Assembly (NCBI RefSeq): GCF_013396335.1
Contig: NZ_JABWSY010000010.1
Span: 167,517-231,516 of the forward strand
DNA from: Bacillus sp. EB106-08-02-XG196
GTDB lineage: Bacteria > Bacillota > Bacilli > Bacillales > Cytobacillaceae
Length of the DNA stretch: 64,000 bases
Direction: 5' to 3'
This document shows, one piece after another, positions 35,053 through 44,922 of the stretch. Each line of letters begins with the position of its first letter. Positions within the stretch are counted from its first letter, which is position 1. Position numbers and translations under genes: made by a program. The notes beneath the pieces were generated by a model that was given only the letters and a program-made list of their open reading frames with translations, was not told the origin of the DNA and searched no databases.

Positions 35053-36342
35053 ATGAAGAAAGTACTTGCTCTATTTTTAGTAAGCCTACTGTTATTGACT
35101 GCCTGTTCTTCGGGGTCAAAAACAAAAGATACTTCCGGAGAGGCAAAAGATACAAATAAAGTAACCGTATGGGCATGGGATCCAAATTTTAATATTAAAG
35201 CTATGGAATTAGCAAAAGAAGCTTATGCAACTGAAAATAAAGATGTAGAGATTGAGATTATTGAAAATGCTCAAGATGACATTATTCAAAAGCTAAACAC
35301 AAGCTTGAGCTCAGGTACTAATAAAGGGCTTCCAAATGTTGTTTTAATTGAAGATTATCGAGCACAAAGTTTCCTTCAAGCATATCCTGACATGTTCCAT
35401 GAAATGACTGGATCATTTAAAGCAGAAGACTTTGCAGATTATAAAATTGCTCCAACAAGCTTCGAAGGTAAAAACTATGGTCTTCCATTTGATACTGGTG
35501 TAACAGGATTATATGTAAGAACAGATTATTTAGAGCAAGCTGGTTATACAGTTGAAGATCTACAAAATATCGACTGGGACAAGTACATTGAAATTGGTAA
35601 AAAGGTCAAAGAAACAACTGGCAAACAAATGTTAACACAAGACCCAAATGACCTCGGCTTGATTCGTATGATGATCCAAACTGCTGGTTCGTGGTACTTA
35701 GAAGAAGATGGTGTAACACCTAACTTGGCAGACAATGAAGCACTAATAGTTGCTTTTGAAACGTATAAAAAGCTTTTAGACGCGGATTTAGTGAAACCAG
35801 TATCTGACTGGAGTCAATTCTTAGCTGGCTTTAATAGCGGGGAAGTTGCAACTGTCCCAACAGGTAACTGGATCACTCCTTCCATTAAAGCAGAAGCTTC
35901 ACAATCTGGTAAATGGGCGGTTGTACCTTTCCCTACACTTCCTGGCGTAGCGGATTCTGTTAACGCTTCAAACTTAGGCGGAAGCTCATGGTATGTTCTG
36001 AATGTACCAGGGAAAGAAAAAGCAGCAGATTTCCTAGCAAAAACCTTTGGATCAAATGTTGAGTTCTATCAAACAATCAATAAAGAAATTGGAGCAATTG
36101 GTACGTATAAGCCAGCTTCTGAAGGTGAAGCCTACCAAGCTGCAGACGAGTTCTTTGGCGGACAGAAAATCATTGCTGATTTCGCAAACTGGACTGCTGA
36201 AATTCCACAAGTAAACTTCGGTTTACACACATATGCAATCGAGGACATTCTAGCTGTTGAAGCACAAAACTTTATTAAAGGTAAAGACCTTGATAAGGCG
36301 TTAGAAGACGCTCAAGGCCAAGCTGAAACACAGGTGAAATAA
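35053..36342 (+). CDS. Sugar ABC transporter substrate-binding lipoprotein
   Basis: A 429-residue family 1 extracellular binding protein. Lipobox LLLTAC with the acylated Cys at residue 18, followed by a Ser/Lys/Thr linker. Typical features are VTVWAWDPNFNIKAMELAKEAYATEN at the N-lobe, an IIQKLNTSLSSG helix and the hinge region GLPFDTGVTGLYVRTDYLEQAG. It captures an oligosaccharide outside the membrane for the two permeases downstream. The presence of beta- and alpha-galactosidase genes suggests galacto-oligosaccharides. GGGGGAAT precedes ATG 35053. A long hairpin separates it from the permease genes, likely raising its relative level. Confidence 0.93.
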   Translation: MKKVLALFLVSLLLLTACSSGSKTKDTSGEAKDTNKVTVWAWDPNFNIKAMELAKEAYATENKDVEIEIIENAQDDIIQKLNTSLSSGTNKGLPNVVLIEDYRAQSFLQAYPDMFHEMTGSFKAEDFADYKIAPTSFEGKNYGLPFDTGVTGLYVRTDYLEQAGYTVEDLQNIDWDKYIEIGKKVKETTGKQMLTQDPNDLGLIRMMIQTAGSWYLEEDGVTPNLADNEALIVAFETYKKLLDADLVKPVSDWSQFLAGFNSGEVATVPTGNWITPSIKAEASQSGKWAVVPFPTLPGVADSVNASNLGGSSWYVLNVPGKEKAADFLAKTFGSNVEFYQTINKEIGAIGTYKPASEGEAYQAADEFFGGQKIIADFANWTAEIPQVNFGLHTYAIEDILAVEAQNFIKGKDLDKALEDAQGQAETQVK

Positions 36343-36356
36343 TTTTATAATAGTGT

Positions 36357-36434
36357 AAGCTTCGGGTACTCGCCGGCTTCTCCCCTTCGGTTTAGTGGAG
36401 CGAACAGTGTCAGGCGAGTTTCCCGGGGCTTTTA
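36357..36434 (+). terminator. Intercistronic hairpin (partial terminator or 3' stabiliser)
   Basis: Arms AAGC..CGGG.ACTCGCC (36357-36374) and GGCGAGT..CCCG..GCTT (36413-36431) pair, followed by TTATTTT. Such hairpins after binding-protein genes usually set a high binding-protein to permease ratio. Confidence 0.7.
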
Positions 36435-36488
36435 TTTTAAAAAATTTCAAACGAGAAGAAATATAAATAGGTAAGGAGCTGACTAGAT

Positions 36489-37412
36489 GTGATACCTGCA
36501 AAAGCCAACCCACCCATGCAGAAAGTAAAATCCACTCGGGGGCTCCGAGTGAAAAACACAGCTATAGGCTGGTCGTTTGTTGCTGTAGCTGCTGTGATGA
36601 TTTGTTTATTTTACTTTTACCCGATGATTCAAGCTTTCATGATGTCATTACAATCCGGCAGGGGAACAAACTTAACATTTGTCGGCCTTGAAAATTATGC
36701 ACGATTATTAAAAGACCCGGTATTTCTGACTACGGTAAAGAATACAGTCGTTTATTTAATCATTCAAGTACCAATTATGATTATTCTAGCATTATTTATT
36801 TCTGTTTTACTGAATGATAAAGCATTGAAATTTAAAGGATTTTTCCGTACAGCCATCTTTTTACCATGTGTAACCTCACTAGTTGCTTATTCTGTTACGT
36901 TCAAATATTTATTTGGGCAGGATGGCATCGTGAACATTATGTTAATGAAGATGTCACTGATTGCAGAACCGATTCAATGGTTAACTGATCCGTTCTGGGC
37001 AAAAATCACGATTATTGCTGCAATCACATGGCGGTGGACCGGATATAATATGATTTTCTATCTATCTGCGCTGCAAAATGTTGATCAATCTATTTATGAA
37101 GCGGCGAAAATAGACGGAGCTTCATCTATTCAAACTTTTTTCAAGATTACCATTCCAATGTTAAAACCAATTATTTTGTTTACTTCGATTACTTCCACCA
37201 TTGGTACGCTTCAATTGTTCGATGAGGTTATGAATATTACGGCGGGTGGACCTGGGAATGCTACGATGACCATCTCCCAGTATATTTACAATCTATCCTT
37301 TAAATATACTCCGGACTTTGGTTATGCGGCTACTGTTTCATATGCGATTGTCATACTGATTGTTATCTTCTCTATTATTCAGTTTAAAGTGGCAGGTGAT
37401 AAAAATGCTTAA
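36489..37412 (+). CDS. Sugar ABC transporter permease (MalF-type)
   Basis: A 307-residue membrane subunit with six TMs. The coupling motif near residues 205-225 reads YEAAKIDGASSIQTFFKITIPMLKP, the EAA loop that contacts the ATPase. GTG start at 36489 is supported by AAGGAG 10 bases upstream; the N-terminal 20 residues are polar. It overlaps the second permease by 8 bases. No ATPase is encoded in the operon; in Bacillaceae such carbohydrate importers share a MsmX-type ATPase encoded elsewhere. Confidence 0.93.
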   Translation: MIPAKANPPMQKVKSTRGLRVKNTAIGWSFVAVAAVMICLFYFYPMIQAFMMSLQSGRGTNLTFVGLENYARLLKDPVFLTTVKNTVVYLIIQVPIMIILALFISVLLNDKALKFKGFFRTAIFLPCVTSLVAYSVTFKYLFGQDGIVNIMLMKMSLIAEPIQWLTDPFWAKITIIAAITWRWTGYNMIFYLSALQNVDQSIYEAAKIDGASSIQTFFKITIPMLKPIILFTSITSTIGTLQLFDEVMNITAGGPGNATMTISQYIYNLSFKYTPDFGYAATVSYAIVILIVIFSIIQFKVAGDKNA

Positions 37413-38223
37413 AAAAGTCTTCGGTTATGGGTTTCTTACAGTCGCTGCTATTATTTCTATTTTTCCATTTTTATGGATGATTGTCAGTTCAACGAACAAA
37501 TCAGTCGATGTTACAAAAGGCAGGTTATTGCCAGGCAGTCATTTTATGGAGAACTTAAACAATCTCTTGCTAACAGTTGATCTCGTTCCTGCATTAATGA
37601 ATTCAGCAAAAATCTCGATTATTACAACCTTGGTTGGGATGCTTATTGCCTCTTTGGCGGGTTACGGATTTGAAATTTACCAGAGCAAAGCAAAGGATTA
37701 TGTGTTTAACTTCCTATTGCTTTCTATGATGATTCCCTTTGCAGCATTAATGGTGCCGTTATTCCGTATGTTTGGAACGATTTCACAAACTGCACCATTG
37801 ATTGGAATTGATACCATCTCGGCTGTTATACTACCGACGGTTACCACTGCCTTTCTGATCTTTTTCTTCAGACAAAGCACGAAGATGTTTCCAAAGGACA
37901 TCCTTGAAGCAGGAAGGATTGACGGTTTAACGGAGTTAGGTGTGTTTTTCAGAATTTATATTCCAACTATGAAAACAACCTATGCAGCTGCTGCAATCAT
38001 TACGTTCATGGCAAGTTGGAACAGCTACCTATGGCCGCTTGTTGTGCTTCAGTCACCGGAAAATCAGACGATTCCATTGCTGATTTCTAACCTAGGTTCA
38101 AGTTATTCTCCTGATTTTGGTGTTATTATGACAGCCATCGTCATTGCAACCCTGCCAGCAGCACTCATTTTCTTTATTATGCAAAAGCATTTTGTTGCCG
38201 GAATGATGGGTTCTGTAAAATAA
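37405..38223 (+). CDS. Sugar ABC transporter permease (MalG-type)
   Basis: A 272-residue membrane subunit with six TMs and the EAA loop LEAGRIDGLTELGVFFRIYIPTMK. The C-terminus (HFVAGMMGSVK) is the usual MalG-type ending. ATG 37405 with GCAGGTG upstream is chosen; an in-frame start at 37360 would lie well inside the first permease gene. It completes the importer with the lipoprotein and MalF-type subunit and is followed by the beta-galactosidase gene after 38 bases. Confidence 0.94.
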   Translation: MLKKVFGYGFLTVAAIISIFPFLWMIVSSTNKSVDVTKGRLLPGSHFMENLNNLLLTVDLVPALMNSAKISIITTLVGMLIASLAGYGFEIYQSKAKDYVFNFLLLSMMIPFAALMVPLFRMFGTISQTAPLIGIDTISAVILPTVTTAFLIFFFRQSTKMFPKDILEAGRIDGLTELGVFFRIYIPTMKTTYAAAAIITFMASWNSYLWPLVVLQSPENQTIPLLISNLGSSYSPDFGVIMTAIVIATLPAALIFFIMQKHFVAGMMGSVK

Positions 38224-38261
38224 TGAATTTCAGATAATTGTAGATAGGAAGTGTGATAGAT

Positions 38262-41200
38262 ATGAAGATCACCCCAAGTTTAAGTTGGCTTACAGATGTG
38301 AATGTATTTGCAGTGAATCGTATTCCTGCCCATTCAGACCATGTCTATTATGAAACATTGTCGGAGGCAAAAAGTGCTTCCCAAATGAAAATGCGTCATG
38401 AATTAAACGGAGACTGGAAGTTTTATTACAGTATTAATCCAGACCATAGACCAGTGAACTTTTTTGAAAAAGAATATCCATGTGCTGGCTGGGGAGATAT
38501 TACGATCCCCGGACATATACAACTTCAAGGCTACGGGCAGCCACAATATGTCAACACGATGTATCCATGGGATGGGCATCATGAACTTCGTCCGCCGGAA
38601 ATTCCCACCGACCATAATCCAGTTGGGAGTTATGTGAAATATTTCGACGTTCCTGCAAATATGCAGGGACATCCGATTTATATTTCCTTTCAAGGTGTTG
38701 AATCAGCTTTTTATGTTTGGTTAAATGGTGAATTCGTTGGCTACAGTGAGGACTCCTTTACACCGGCTGAGTTTGACCTTACCCCTTATTTAGTAGATGG
38801 AGAGAATAAGCTGGCAGTAGAGGTTTATCAGCGTAGTACCGGCAGCTGGCTGGAAGATCAGGATTTTTGGAGATTTTCAGGAATCTTCCGTGATGTCTAT
38901 CTTTATACAGTTCCGGAAATTCATGTTTCTGACCTGCATGTTCGTCCTGAACTAGATTCAACTTTTACAAAAGGGGCACTTTCAGCCGATTTAAAGCTTC
39001 AAGGGTCGGCTGCTTCAAAAATAACGGCAGAATTAGTGGATGCCAAGGGTATTCTTGTTAAAACGGGCGAAGCTGAAAATATCGATGGCAAGTGGTCGAT
39101 TAACCTTGCTGTTGAGCAGCCTGCACTATGGAGTGCGGAAAATTCATATTTATACAAATTATTTATACAAATCTATAACGAGTCTGGTAGTTTAGTTGAA
39201 GTGGTTCCACAAAAGGTAGGATTTAGAAGATTTGAACTCGTGAATAAAATTATGCACCTTAATGGAGAACGAATTGTATTCAAGGGTGTGAACCGTCATG
39301 AATTCAACCCCCGTCACGGCCGGGCGATTACAAGAGAAGACATGCTTTGGGATATTAAAACACTGAAACGTCATAACATTAATGCAGTCCGTACCTCACA
39401 TTATCCAAATCAAACCTATTGGTATGAATTATGTGATGAATATGGTGTTTATGTCATTGATGAGATGAATCTTGAGACGCATGGGTCATGGCAAAAGATG
39501 GGGGCGGTAGAGCCTTCTTGGAATATTCCAGGTAATAAGCCGGAATGGGAAGCTATTGTCATGGACCGTGCAATCTCCATGGTTGAACGGGATAAAAATC
39601 ACCCATCGATCTTGATTTGGTCCTGTGGTAATGAATCGTACGCTGGTGAAGTCATTTTGAATGTCTCGAAATATTTCAAAAAGGTTGACCCTAGCAGACT
39701 CGTACACTACGAAGGAGTATTCCATAATCGTGATTATAACGCTACGAGTGATATGGAAAGCCGTATGTATGCGAAACCAGCTGATATTGAAAAATATTTA
39801 AGTGAGAACCCCGAGAAGCCTTACATCAGCTGTGAGTATATGCATGCAATGGGCAATTCACTTGGCGGTATGTACAAATATACCGATTTAGAGCAGAAGT
39901 ATCCAATGTACCAGGGCGGGTTTATTTGGGATTATATTGATCAATCACTTTATAAAAAAGACCGTTTCGGTAATGAATACCTTGCCTATGGCGGTGATTT
40001 TGGCGACCGTCCGACAGACTACGGCTTCTGTACAAACGGAATTGTCTATGCGAATCGAGAGCTTTCTCCTAAAATGCAGGAAGTGAAATTTTTATATCAA
40101 GATTTCAAACTAGTAGCAAATGGGACAGGTGTAACCGTCAAAAATGAAAGTTTGTTTTCCACTACGGCAGACTATGAGTTGGAATATGTTCTATTCCGTG
40201 AAGGAAAAGAATTATACCGTAATAAGTTGATTGCTAGTGTCGAACCGCAGAGTGAGGGGCATTTTGGGTTTGATATCCCTGGAGAGTTCAATGCAGAACC
40301 AGGTGAGTATTGCATTCAAACATCACTTGTGTTGAGGGAAAGTACCCTATGGGCAGAAGAAGGGTATGAAATTGCATTCGGTCAGTTTGTTTATCAAGTG
40401 GGTACAAGGGAGATATACCAGCCTAGCGGTGATTTGCGAGTTGCACATGGTGATGTCAATATTGGTGTTCATGGCCGCGACTTTACCGTTATGTTCTCAA
40501 AGGGGGCGGGAACGTTAGTGTCACTGAACTATGCTGGCAATGAGATGATTTCATTGCCGCCGGCACCATTGTTCTGGAGAGCGACGACGGACAATGACCG
40601 TGGATATTCTCAAGGTTTCCATTCCGGGCTTTGGTTTGCCGCGAGCTTAGCGAGAAATTGTGTAAAAATTGAGGCAGAAGAAAACGGCAATAATGTTTGT
40701 GTTGCTTTTACCTATAAGTTCTCGATTAATCCAGATATTGAGGTTAAGACAGAATACACGGTTTATCCAGATGGAAGTGTTCGCGTAAAGTCTGGGTATA
40801 AGGGTGCCGAGACTTTGCCGCAGCTGCCAATTTTTGCAGTGTCGTTCAAGGTTCCTGCTGATTATGATCAATTAGAATGGTATGCAATGGGACCAGAAGA
40901 GAATTATTCTGACCGGGCAATGGGAGCAAAGCTCACTACCTTTAAGAATCAGGTTTCAGATAGCTTATCAGGATATGTGATGCCACAGGAATCTGGCAAC
41001 AGAACAGGGGTCCGCCGTGTCAGCGTGACAAACCGAAACGGTCAGGGAATAAGAATTTCTTCGGTCACTGAACCGTTGGATTGTAACGTAAGTCTATATA
41101 CTGCTTTCGAGCTTGAAAATGCCCAGCATATCTATGAACTTCCACCTGTCCATTATACCGTCGTCACAGTTGCCGGTAAGCAGATGGGTGTTGGCGGGGA

Positions 41201-41288
41201 TGACAGCTGGGGAGCACCTGTTCATGACGAACACCTTATCAAGGCAAATCAAGATTTGGAATTTGAATTTTTAATTCAAAGGGTTTGA
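38262..41288 (+). CDS. lacZ: Beta-galactosidase, GH2 (LacZ type)
   Basis: A 1008-residue GH2 enzyme, close to E. coli LacZ length (1023). Order: jelly-roll sugar-binding domain, immunoglobulin-like domain, TIM barrel, second immunoglobulin-like domain and the C-terminal beta-sandwich (Bgal_small_N). Seen: GVNRHEFNP, acid/base E458 in WSCGNES, nucleophile E525 in CEYMHAMGNS. There is no signal peptide, so it acts in the cytoplasm on imported beta-galactosides, releasing galactose. Start ATG 38262 with AGGAAG upstream is preferred over GTG 38253. Ends before a hairpin preceding the alpha-galactosidase gene. Confidence 0.96.
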   Translation: MKITPSLSWLTDVNVFAVNRIPAHSDHVYYETLSEAKSASQMKMRHELNGDWKFYYSINPDHRPVNFFEKEYPCAGWGDITIPGHIQLQGYGQPQYVNTMYPWDGHHELRPPEIPTDHNPVGSYVKYFDVPANMQGHPIYISFQGVESAFYVWLNGEFVGYSEDSFTPAEFDLTPYLVDGENKLAVEVYQRSTGSWLEDQDFWRFSGIFRDVYLYTVPEIHVSDLHVRPELDSTFTKGALSADLKLQGSAASKITAELVDAKGILVKTGEAENIDGKWSINLAVEQPALWSAENSYLYKLFIQIYNESGSLVEVVPQKVGFRRFELVNKIMHLNGERIVFKGVNRHEFNPRHGRAITREDMLWDIKTLKRHNINAVRTSHYPNQTYWYELCDEYGVYVIDEMNLETHGSWQKMGAVEPSWNIPGNKPEWEAIVMDRAISMVERDKNHPSILIWSCGNESYAGEVILNVSKYFKKVDPSRLVHYEGVFHNRDYNATSDMESRMYAKPADIEKYLSENPEKPYISCEYMHAMGNSLGGMYKYTDLEQKYPMYQGGFIWDYIDQSLYKKDRFGNEYLAYGGDFGDRPTDYGFCTNGIVYANRELSPKMQEVKFLYQDFKLVANGTGVTVKNESLFSTTADYELEYVLFREGKELYRNKLIASVEPQSEGHFGFDIPGEFNAEPGEYCIQTSLVLRESTLWAEEGYEIAFGQFVYQVGTREIYQPSGDLRVAHGDVNIGVHGRDFTVMFSKGAGTLVSLNYAGNEMISLPPAPLFWRATTDNDRGYSQGFHSGLWFAASLARNCVKIEAEENGNNVCVAFTYKFSINPDIEVKTEYTVYPDGSVRVKSGYKGAETLPQLPIFAVSFKVPADYDQLEWYAMGPEENYSDRAMGAKLTTFKNQVSDSLSGYVMPQESGNRTGVRRVSVTNRNGQGIRISSVTEPLDCNVSLYTAFELENAQHIYELPPVHYTVVTVAGKQMGVGGDDSWGAPVHDEHLIKANQDLEFEFLIQRV

Positions 41289-41331
41289 TTTCTCGTATAG
41301 AAATTCATTGAAAAACTAAGTGAAAGCTTGG

Positions 41332-41360
41332 AAGAGCCTGAATGCTCAGGCTCTTTATTT
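41332..41360 (+). terminator. Hairpin terminator between lacZ and the alpha-galactosidase gene
   Basis: AAGAGCCTGA / TCAGGCTCTT 10-bp stem, ATGC loop, then TATTTTAT. It ends 19 bases before the next start; if leaky, it reduces expression of the following gene. Confidence 0.8.
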
Positions 41361-41379
41361 TATATACAAGGAGCAGATT

Positions 41380-43608
41380 ATGCACATACATGTAGATCAA
41401 GTGAACCGACAATTTCATTTAACAAATGGTCAAGTGAGTTATATTTTCCACGTGATGAAAAATGGCCAGTTAGGCCACCTTTATTATGGAAAGGCATTGC
41501 GTCATAGAGACGACTTTTCCCATTTACAAGTTTATGATGTTCCAACTGGTGCCAGTTGCCATGTGTATGCAGATGATCCAGCTTTTGTCTTAGAAACACT
41601 AAGACAGGAGTATCCTGCTTACGGAAATTCGGATTTCCGGGAACCAGCCATTTCTGTCCGGAAAGAAAACGATTCACATGTTCCAACTTTTGTATATGAC
41701 TCCTATAGCGTGTTAGAAGGAAAGCCGCGTCTTTTGGGACTTCCAGCAACGTACGGCAACGAAGCAAGTACACTACTGATTCTACTAAAGGATGAATTCC
41801 TTCAAGCTGAATTAAGATTAAACTATACGATTTTTCCGGATAAGCCTGTGATTACAAGAAGTGCCTCTTTGACAAACGATGGTCCAGAGAAACTTGTGAT
41901 TGAACGATTGATGGGGGCAGCACTTGAACTGCCGGATAAGGATTTTATTTTTACTCATTTAGCAGGGGCTTGGGCTCGTGAAAGGCATGTGAAGGAGCGG
42001 AAGCTTGAAAGTGGAATTCAATCGATTTCTAGTTTAAGGGGTGCCAGCTCTCACCACCATAATCCGTTCTTAGCTTTAAGAAGGCCAGATACTACGGAGC
42101 ATAGCGGTGAAGTGTACGGCTTTAACTTTGTTTATAGCAGTAATTTCCTCATGCAGGTTGAAGTAGACCACTACGACATGGCAAGGGTAATGGTGGGGAT
42201 ACATCCCTTTGGTTTTAATTGGGGTCTTCAACCAAAAGAAACGTTTCAAACACCTGAAGTAGTCATGGTTTATTCGGATAAAGGCTTAAATGGGATGAGT
42301 CAAGCCCTCCACCAGCTTTACCGTGAAAACCTGATTCCAGAACAATGGAAAAGAGAAGATCGTCCGATATTAATCAATAACTGGGAAGCCACCTACTTTG
42401 ATTTTAATGAGGAAAAGCTAGTGAAAATTGCCAAGTCTGCCAGTGAATTAGGGATTGAGATGTTAGTCCTTGATGATGGCTGGTTTGGAAAAAGGAATGA
42501 TGACACTTCTTCTCTAGGAGATTGGCATGTTGACTTTAATAAACTTCCGAATGGGTTAGAAAGTTTGGCAAAAAAGATTAATGATGTCGGAATAAAATTT
42601 GGCCTCTGGTTTGAACCGGAGATGATTAGTCCAAACAGCGAGTTGTTTAAAGAGCACCCTGATTGGGCTGTAGGAATGCCAGACCAGTATCGTACATTAG
42701 GGCGTAATCAACTGGTACTCGACTTCTCCAGACCTGAAATTGTTGATTATTTTTACGAAAAAATGTCGGGAATTATTAAACAAACAAATCTGTCTTATAT
42801 CAAGTGGGATATGAACCGTAACATAACGGAGCCGTTCTCACAAAAATTAGCAGCCAATCAGCAAGGCGAGTTTTTCCATCGCTATATTTTAGGTGTGTAT
42901 TCTCTGTATGAAAGGTTAACAAGTGAGTTCCCTCATGTCTTGTTTGAATCCTGTGCTGGCGGCGGCGGGCGCTTTGACCCTGGTATGCTGTATTATGCAC
43001 CGCAGACCTGGACAAGTGATAATACTGACGCGGTCGAAAGGTTAAAGATTCAATATGGCACATCCTTTGCCTATCCATTGTATAGTATGGGATCCCACGT
43101 ATCAGATGTTCCGAATCATCAAACATTTAGAGAGACACCGCTGTCTACACGGGCAAATACGGCTTACTTTGGAACGTTTGGCTATGAACTAGATCCACAC
43201 TCCTTAACGGAGGAAGAAAGAGAGGAGATTAAAGAGCAGGTAGCTTTTTATAAAGAGCAGCGCCGCTTGATTCGGGATGGCCATTTTTATCGGTTATTAA
43301 GTCCTTTCTCTGGTAATGAGACAGCTTGGATGGTGGTTAGTCCAGACCAATCGGAAGCCCTAGTCGGCTATTATAAGGTATTGGCTACAGCAAATTCCCG
43401 AAAACAGCAAACATTACGACTTTGTGGACTATCAGAAGATAGATTATATGAAGTGGATGGGCGAACCTATTATGGTGATGAGCTTATGCAAGTTGGTCTT
43501 CTACTTCCTACGGAGTTTAACGGCGTAAACTTGGGATCATCGAAACGAAGAGGCGACTTCCAATCATATATATTTTATTTAAAATGTACGGATGAACAGG
43601 TGGATTAG
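41380..43608 (+). CDS. Alpha-galactosidase, GH36
   Basis: A 742-residue GH36 enzyme of the Gram-positive MelA/RafA size class. N-terminal beta-supersandwich, then the TIM barrel from about residue 325 (ILINNWEATYFDFN, LDDGWFGKRNDD), nucleophile D477 in KWDMNRN, CAGGGGRFD, acid/base D547 in TSDNTD, and a C-terminal beta domain. It removes alpha-1,6 galactose from melibiose, raffinose and similar sugars in the cytoplasm. Start ATG 41380 with AAGGAG 6 bases upstream; the longer frame to 41320 overlaps the preceding terminator and is rejected. Ends at a strong terminator. Confidence 0.95.
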   Translation: MHIHVDQVNRQFHLTNGQVSYIFHVMKNGQLGHLYYGKALRHRDDFSHLQVYDVPTGASCHVYADDPAFVLETLRQEYPAYGNSDFREPAISVRKENDSHVPTFVYDSYSVLEGKPRLLGLPATYGNEASTLLILLKDEFLQAELRLNYTIFPDKPVITRSASLTNDGPEKLVIERLMGAALELPDKDFIFTHLAGAWARERHVKERKLESGIQSISSLRGASSHHHNPFLALRRPDTTEHSGEVYGFNFVYSSNFLMQVEVDHYDMARVMVGIHPFGFNWGLQPKETFQTPEVVMVYSDKGLNGMSQALHQLYRENLIPEQWKREDRPILINNWEATYFDFNEEKLVKIAKSASELGIEMLVLDDGWFGKRNDDTSSLGDWHVDFNKLPNGLESLAKKINDVGIKFGLWFEPEMISPNSELFKEHPDWAVGMPDQYRTLGRNQLVLDFSRPEIVDYFYEKMSGIIKQTNLSYIKWDMNRNITEPFSQKLAANQQGEFFHRYILGVYSLYERLTSEFPHVLFESCAGGGGRFDPGMLYYAPQTWTSDNTDAVERLKIQYGTSFAYPLYSMGSHVSDVPNHQTFRETPLSTRANTAYFGTFGYELDPHSLTEEEREEIKEQVAFYKEQRRLIRDGHFYRLLSPFSGNETAWMVVSPDQSEALVGYYKVLATANSRKQQTLRLCGLSEDRLYEVDGRTYYGDELMQVGLLLPTEFNGVNLGSSKRRGDFQSYIFYLKCTDEQVD

Positions 43609-43615
43609 ACTATTA

Positions 43616-43649
43616 AAAAGGCAGTGTATATAGATATACACTGCCTTTT
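43616..43649 (+). terminator. Strong intrinsic terminator after the alpha-galactosidase gene
   Basis: Perfect 15-bp stem AAAAGGCAGTGTATA / TATACACTGCCTTTT, TAGA loop, followed by GTTTTT. Confidence 0.93.
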
Positions 43650-43650
43650 G

Positions 43651-43710
43651 TTTTTAGTAAAATTTTTAGTAAAAACAATAGATTTCTTTAACTAAATGGA
43701 TTAAACTAAA
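43651..43710 (+). promoter_or_regulatory. Candidate operator region of the gal operon
   Basis: TTTTTAGTAAAA is repeated in tandem (43651-43662 and 43663-43674). Inverted ACTAAA half-sites follow at 43691-43696 and 43705-43710, 30 bp before galK. The gal operon encodes a LacI-type regulator (48532-49521), a plausible ligand. No confident -35/-10 was found. Confidence 0.4.
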
Positions 43711-43740
43711 CACATAGCATATATAGTTGGAGGGACGACA

Positions 43741-44922
43741 ATGAACATCACAAAATTAACGACAACATTCAGAGAAATATTTGACGCCCAGCCGGAGCAA
43801 GCATTTTTTGCTCCGGGGAGAATTAATTTAATCGGTGAACATACGGATTACAACGGCGGCCATGTATTTCCTTGTGCAATTACTTATGGAACGTATGCCG
43901 TGGCAAAAAAGAGAGATGACAATCTTGTCCGACTTTACTCCGTAAACTTTCCGGACAAAGAGATCATTGAATTTGATTTAACACAATTAGCTTATGATAA
44001 GCAGCATAATTGGGCGAATTATCCGAAGGGGATGATTCATTATATAAAGGAAGCGGGGTACGATATTTCACAAGGCTTTGAGTGTGTAATTGAAGGGAAT
44101 ATCCCTAATGGAGCAGGACTTTCATCTTCTGCATCCATTGAGTTATTGACAGGAGTGCTTCTTGACGGGTTATTTGACTTAGGAATTCCGCGTCTGGATA
44201 TGATTCTTCTTGGTAAAAAAGTCGAAAATGAGTTTATCGGTGTCAACAGCGGCATTATGGACCAATTTGCAATTGGTATGGGTAAAAAAGATGCAGGAAT
44301 TTTACTTGATTGCCAGACATTGAACTTTCAGTACGCTCCAATTAAGCTTGAAGGTTACAAGATTTTAATCATGAATACAAACAAGCGCAGAGAGCTGGCA
44401 GATTCCAAATACAATGAACGTCGTGGAGAGTGTGAACAAGCATTGTCACAGCTGCAGCAAAAACTTTCAATAGGAGCACTTGGACAGCTGACAGAAGCAG
44501 AATTTGATGAGAATCAAACCTTAATACCTGATGAAAAAGTTCGTAAGCGAGCGAAACATGCCGTGTATGAGAATGTAAGAACGCTAAAGGCTCTTGAAGA
44601 ATTAAAGGCTGGGAATCTAGAGGCATTTGGACAGTTAATGAATCAATCGCATATTTCACTGCGAGATGATTATGAAGTGACTGGAATTGAACTTGACAGT
44701 TTGGTAGAAGCAGCATGGAAACAGCCAGGTGTAATGGGCGCCCGCATGACGGGAGCTGGATTCGGGGGCTGTGCAATTGCAATCGTTGAAAATGAACAGG
44801 TTGATAGCTTTATTGCTAATGTTGGTGCAGCTTATCAGGACAAAATTGGATATCCTGCAGATTTCTATGTAGCAAGTATTGGCGATGGGGCAAAAGAAAT
44901 TCAGATGGGGGAATTTGAATGA
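43741..44922 (+). CDS. galK: Galactokinase
   Basis: A 393-residue GHMP kinase, normal length. Signature PGRINLIGEHTDYNGG near residues 25-40, ATP loop PNGAGLSSSAS near 122-132 and motif 3 GARMTGAGFGGCAIA near 335-349. It phosphorylates galactose at C1 with ATP, the first Leloir step. GGAGGG lies 7 bases before ATG. The stop overlaps galE by 4 bases (ATGA). First gene of galK-galE-galT-galM-regulator. Confidence 0.97.
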   Translation: MNITKLTTTFREIFDAQPEQAFFAPGRINLIGEHTDYNGGHVFPCAITYGTYAVAKKRDDNLVRLYSVNFPDKEIIEFDLTQLAYDKQHNWANYPKGMIHYIKEAGYDISQGFECVIEGNIPNGAGLSSSASIELLTGVLLDGLFDLGIPRLDMILLGKKVENEFIGVNSGIMDQFAIGMGKKDAGILLDCQTLNFQYAPIKLEGYKILIMNTNKRRELADSKYNERRGECEQALSQLQQKLSIGALGQLTEAEFDENQTLIPDEKVRKRAKHAVYENVRTLKALEELKAGNLEAFGQLMNQSHISLRDDYEVTGIELDSLVEAAWKQPGVMGARMTGAGFGGCAIAIVENEQVDSFIANVGAAYQDKIGYPADFYVASIGDGAKEIQMGEFE

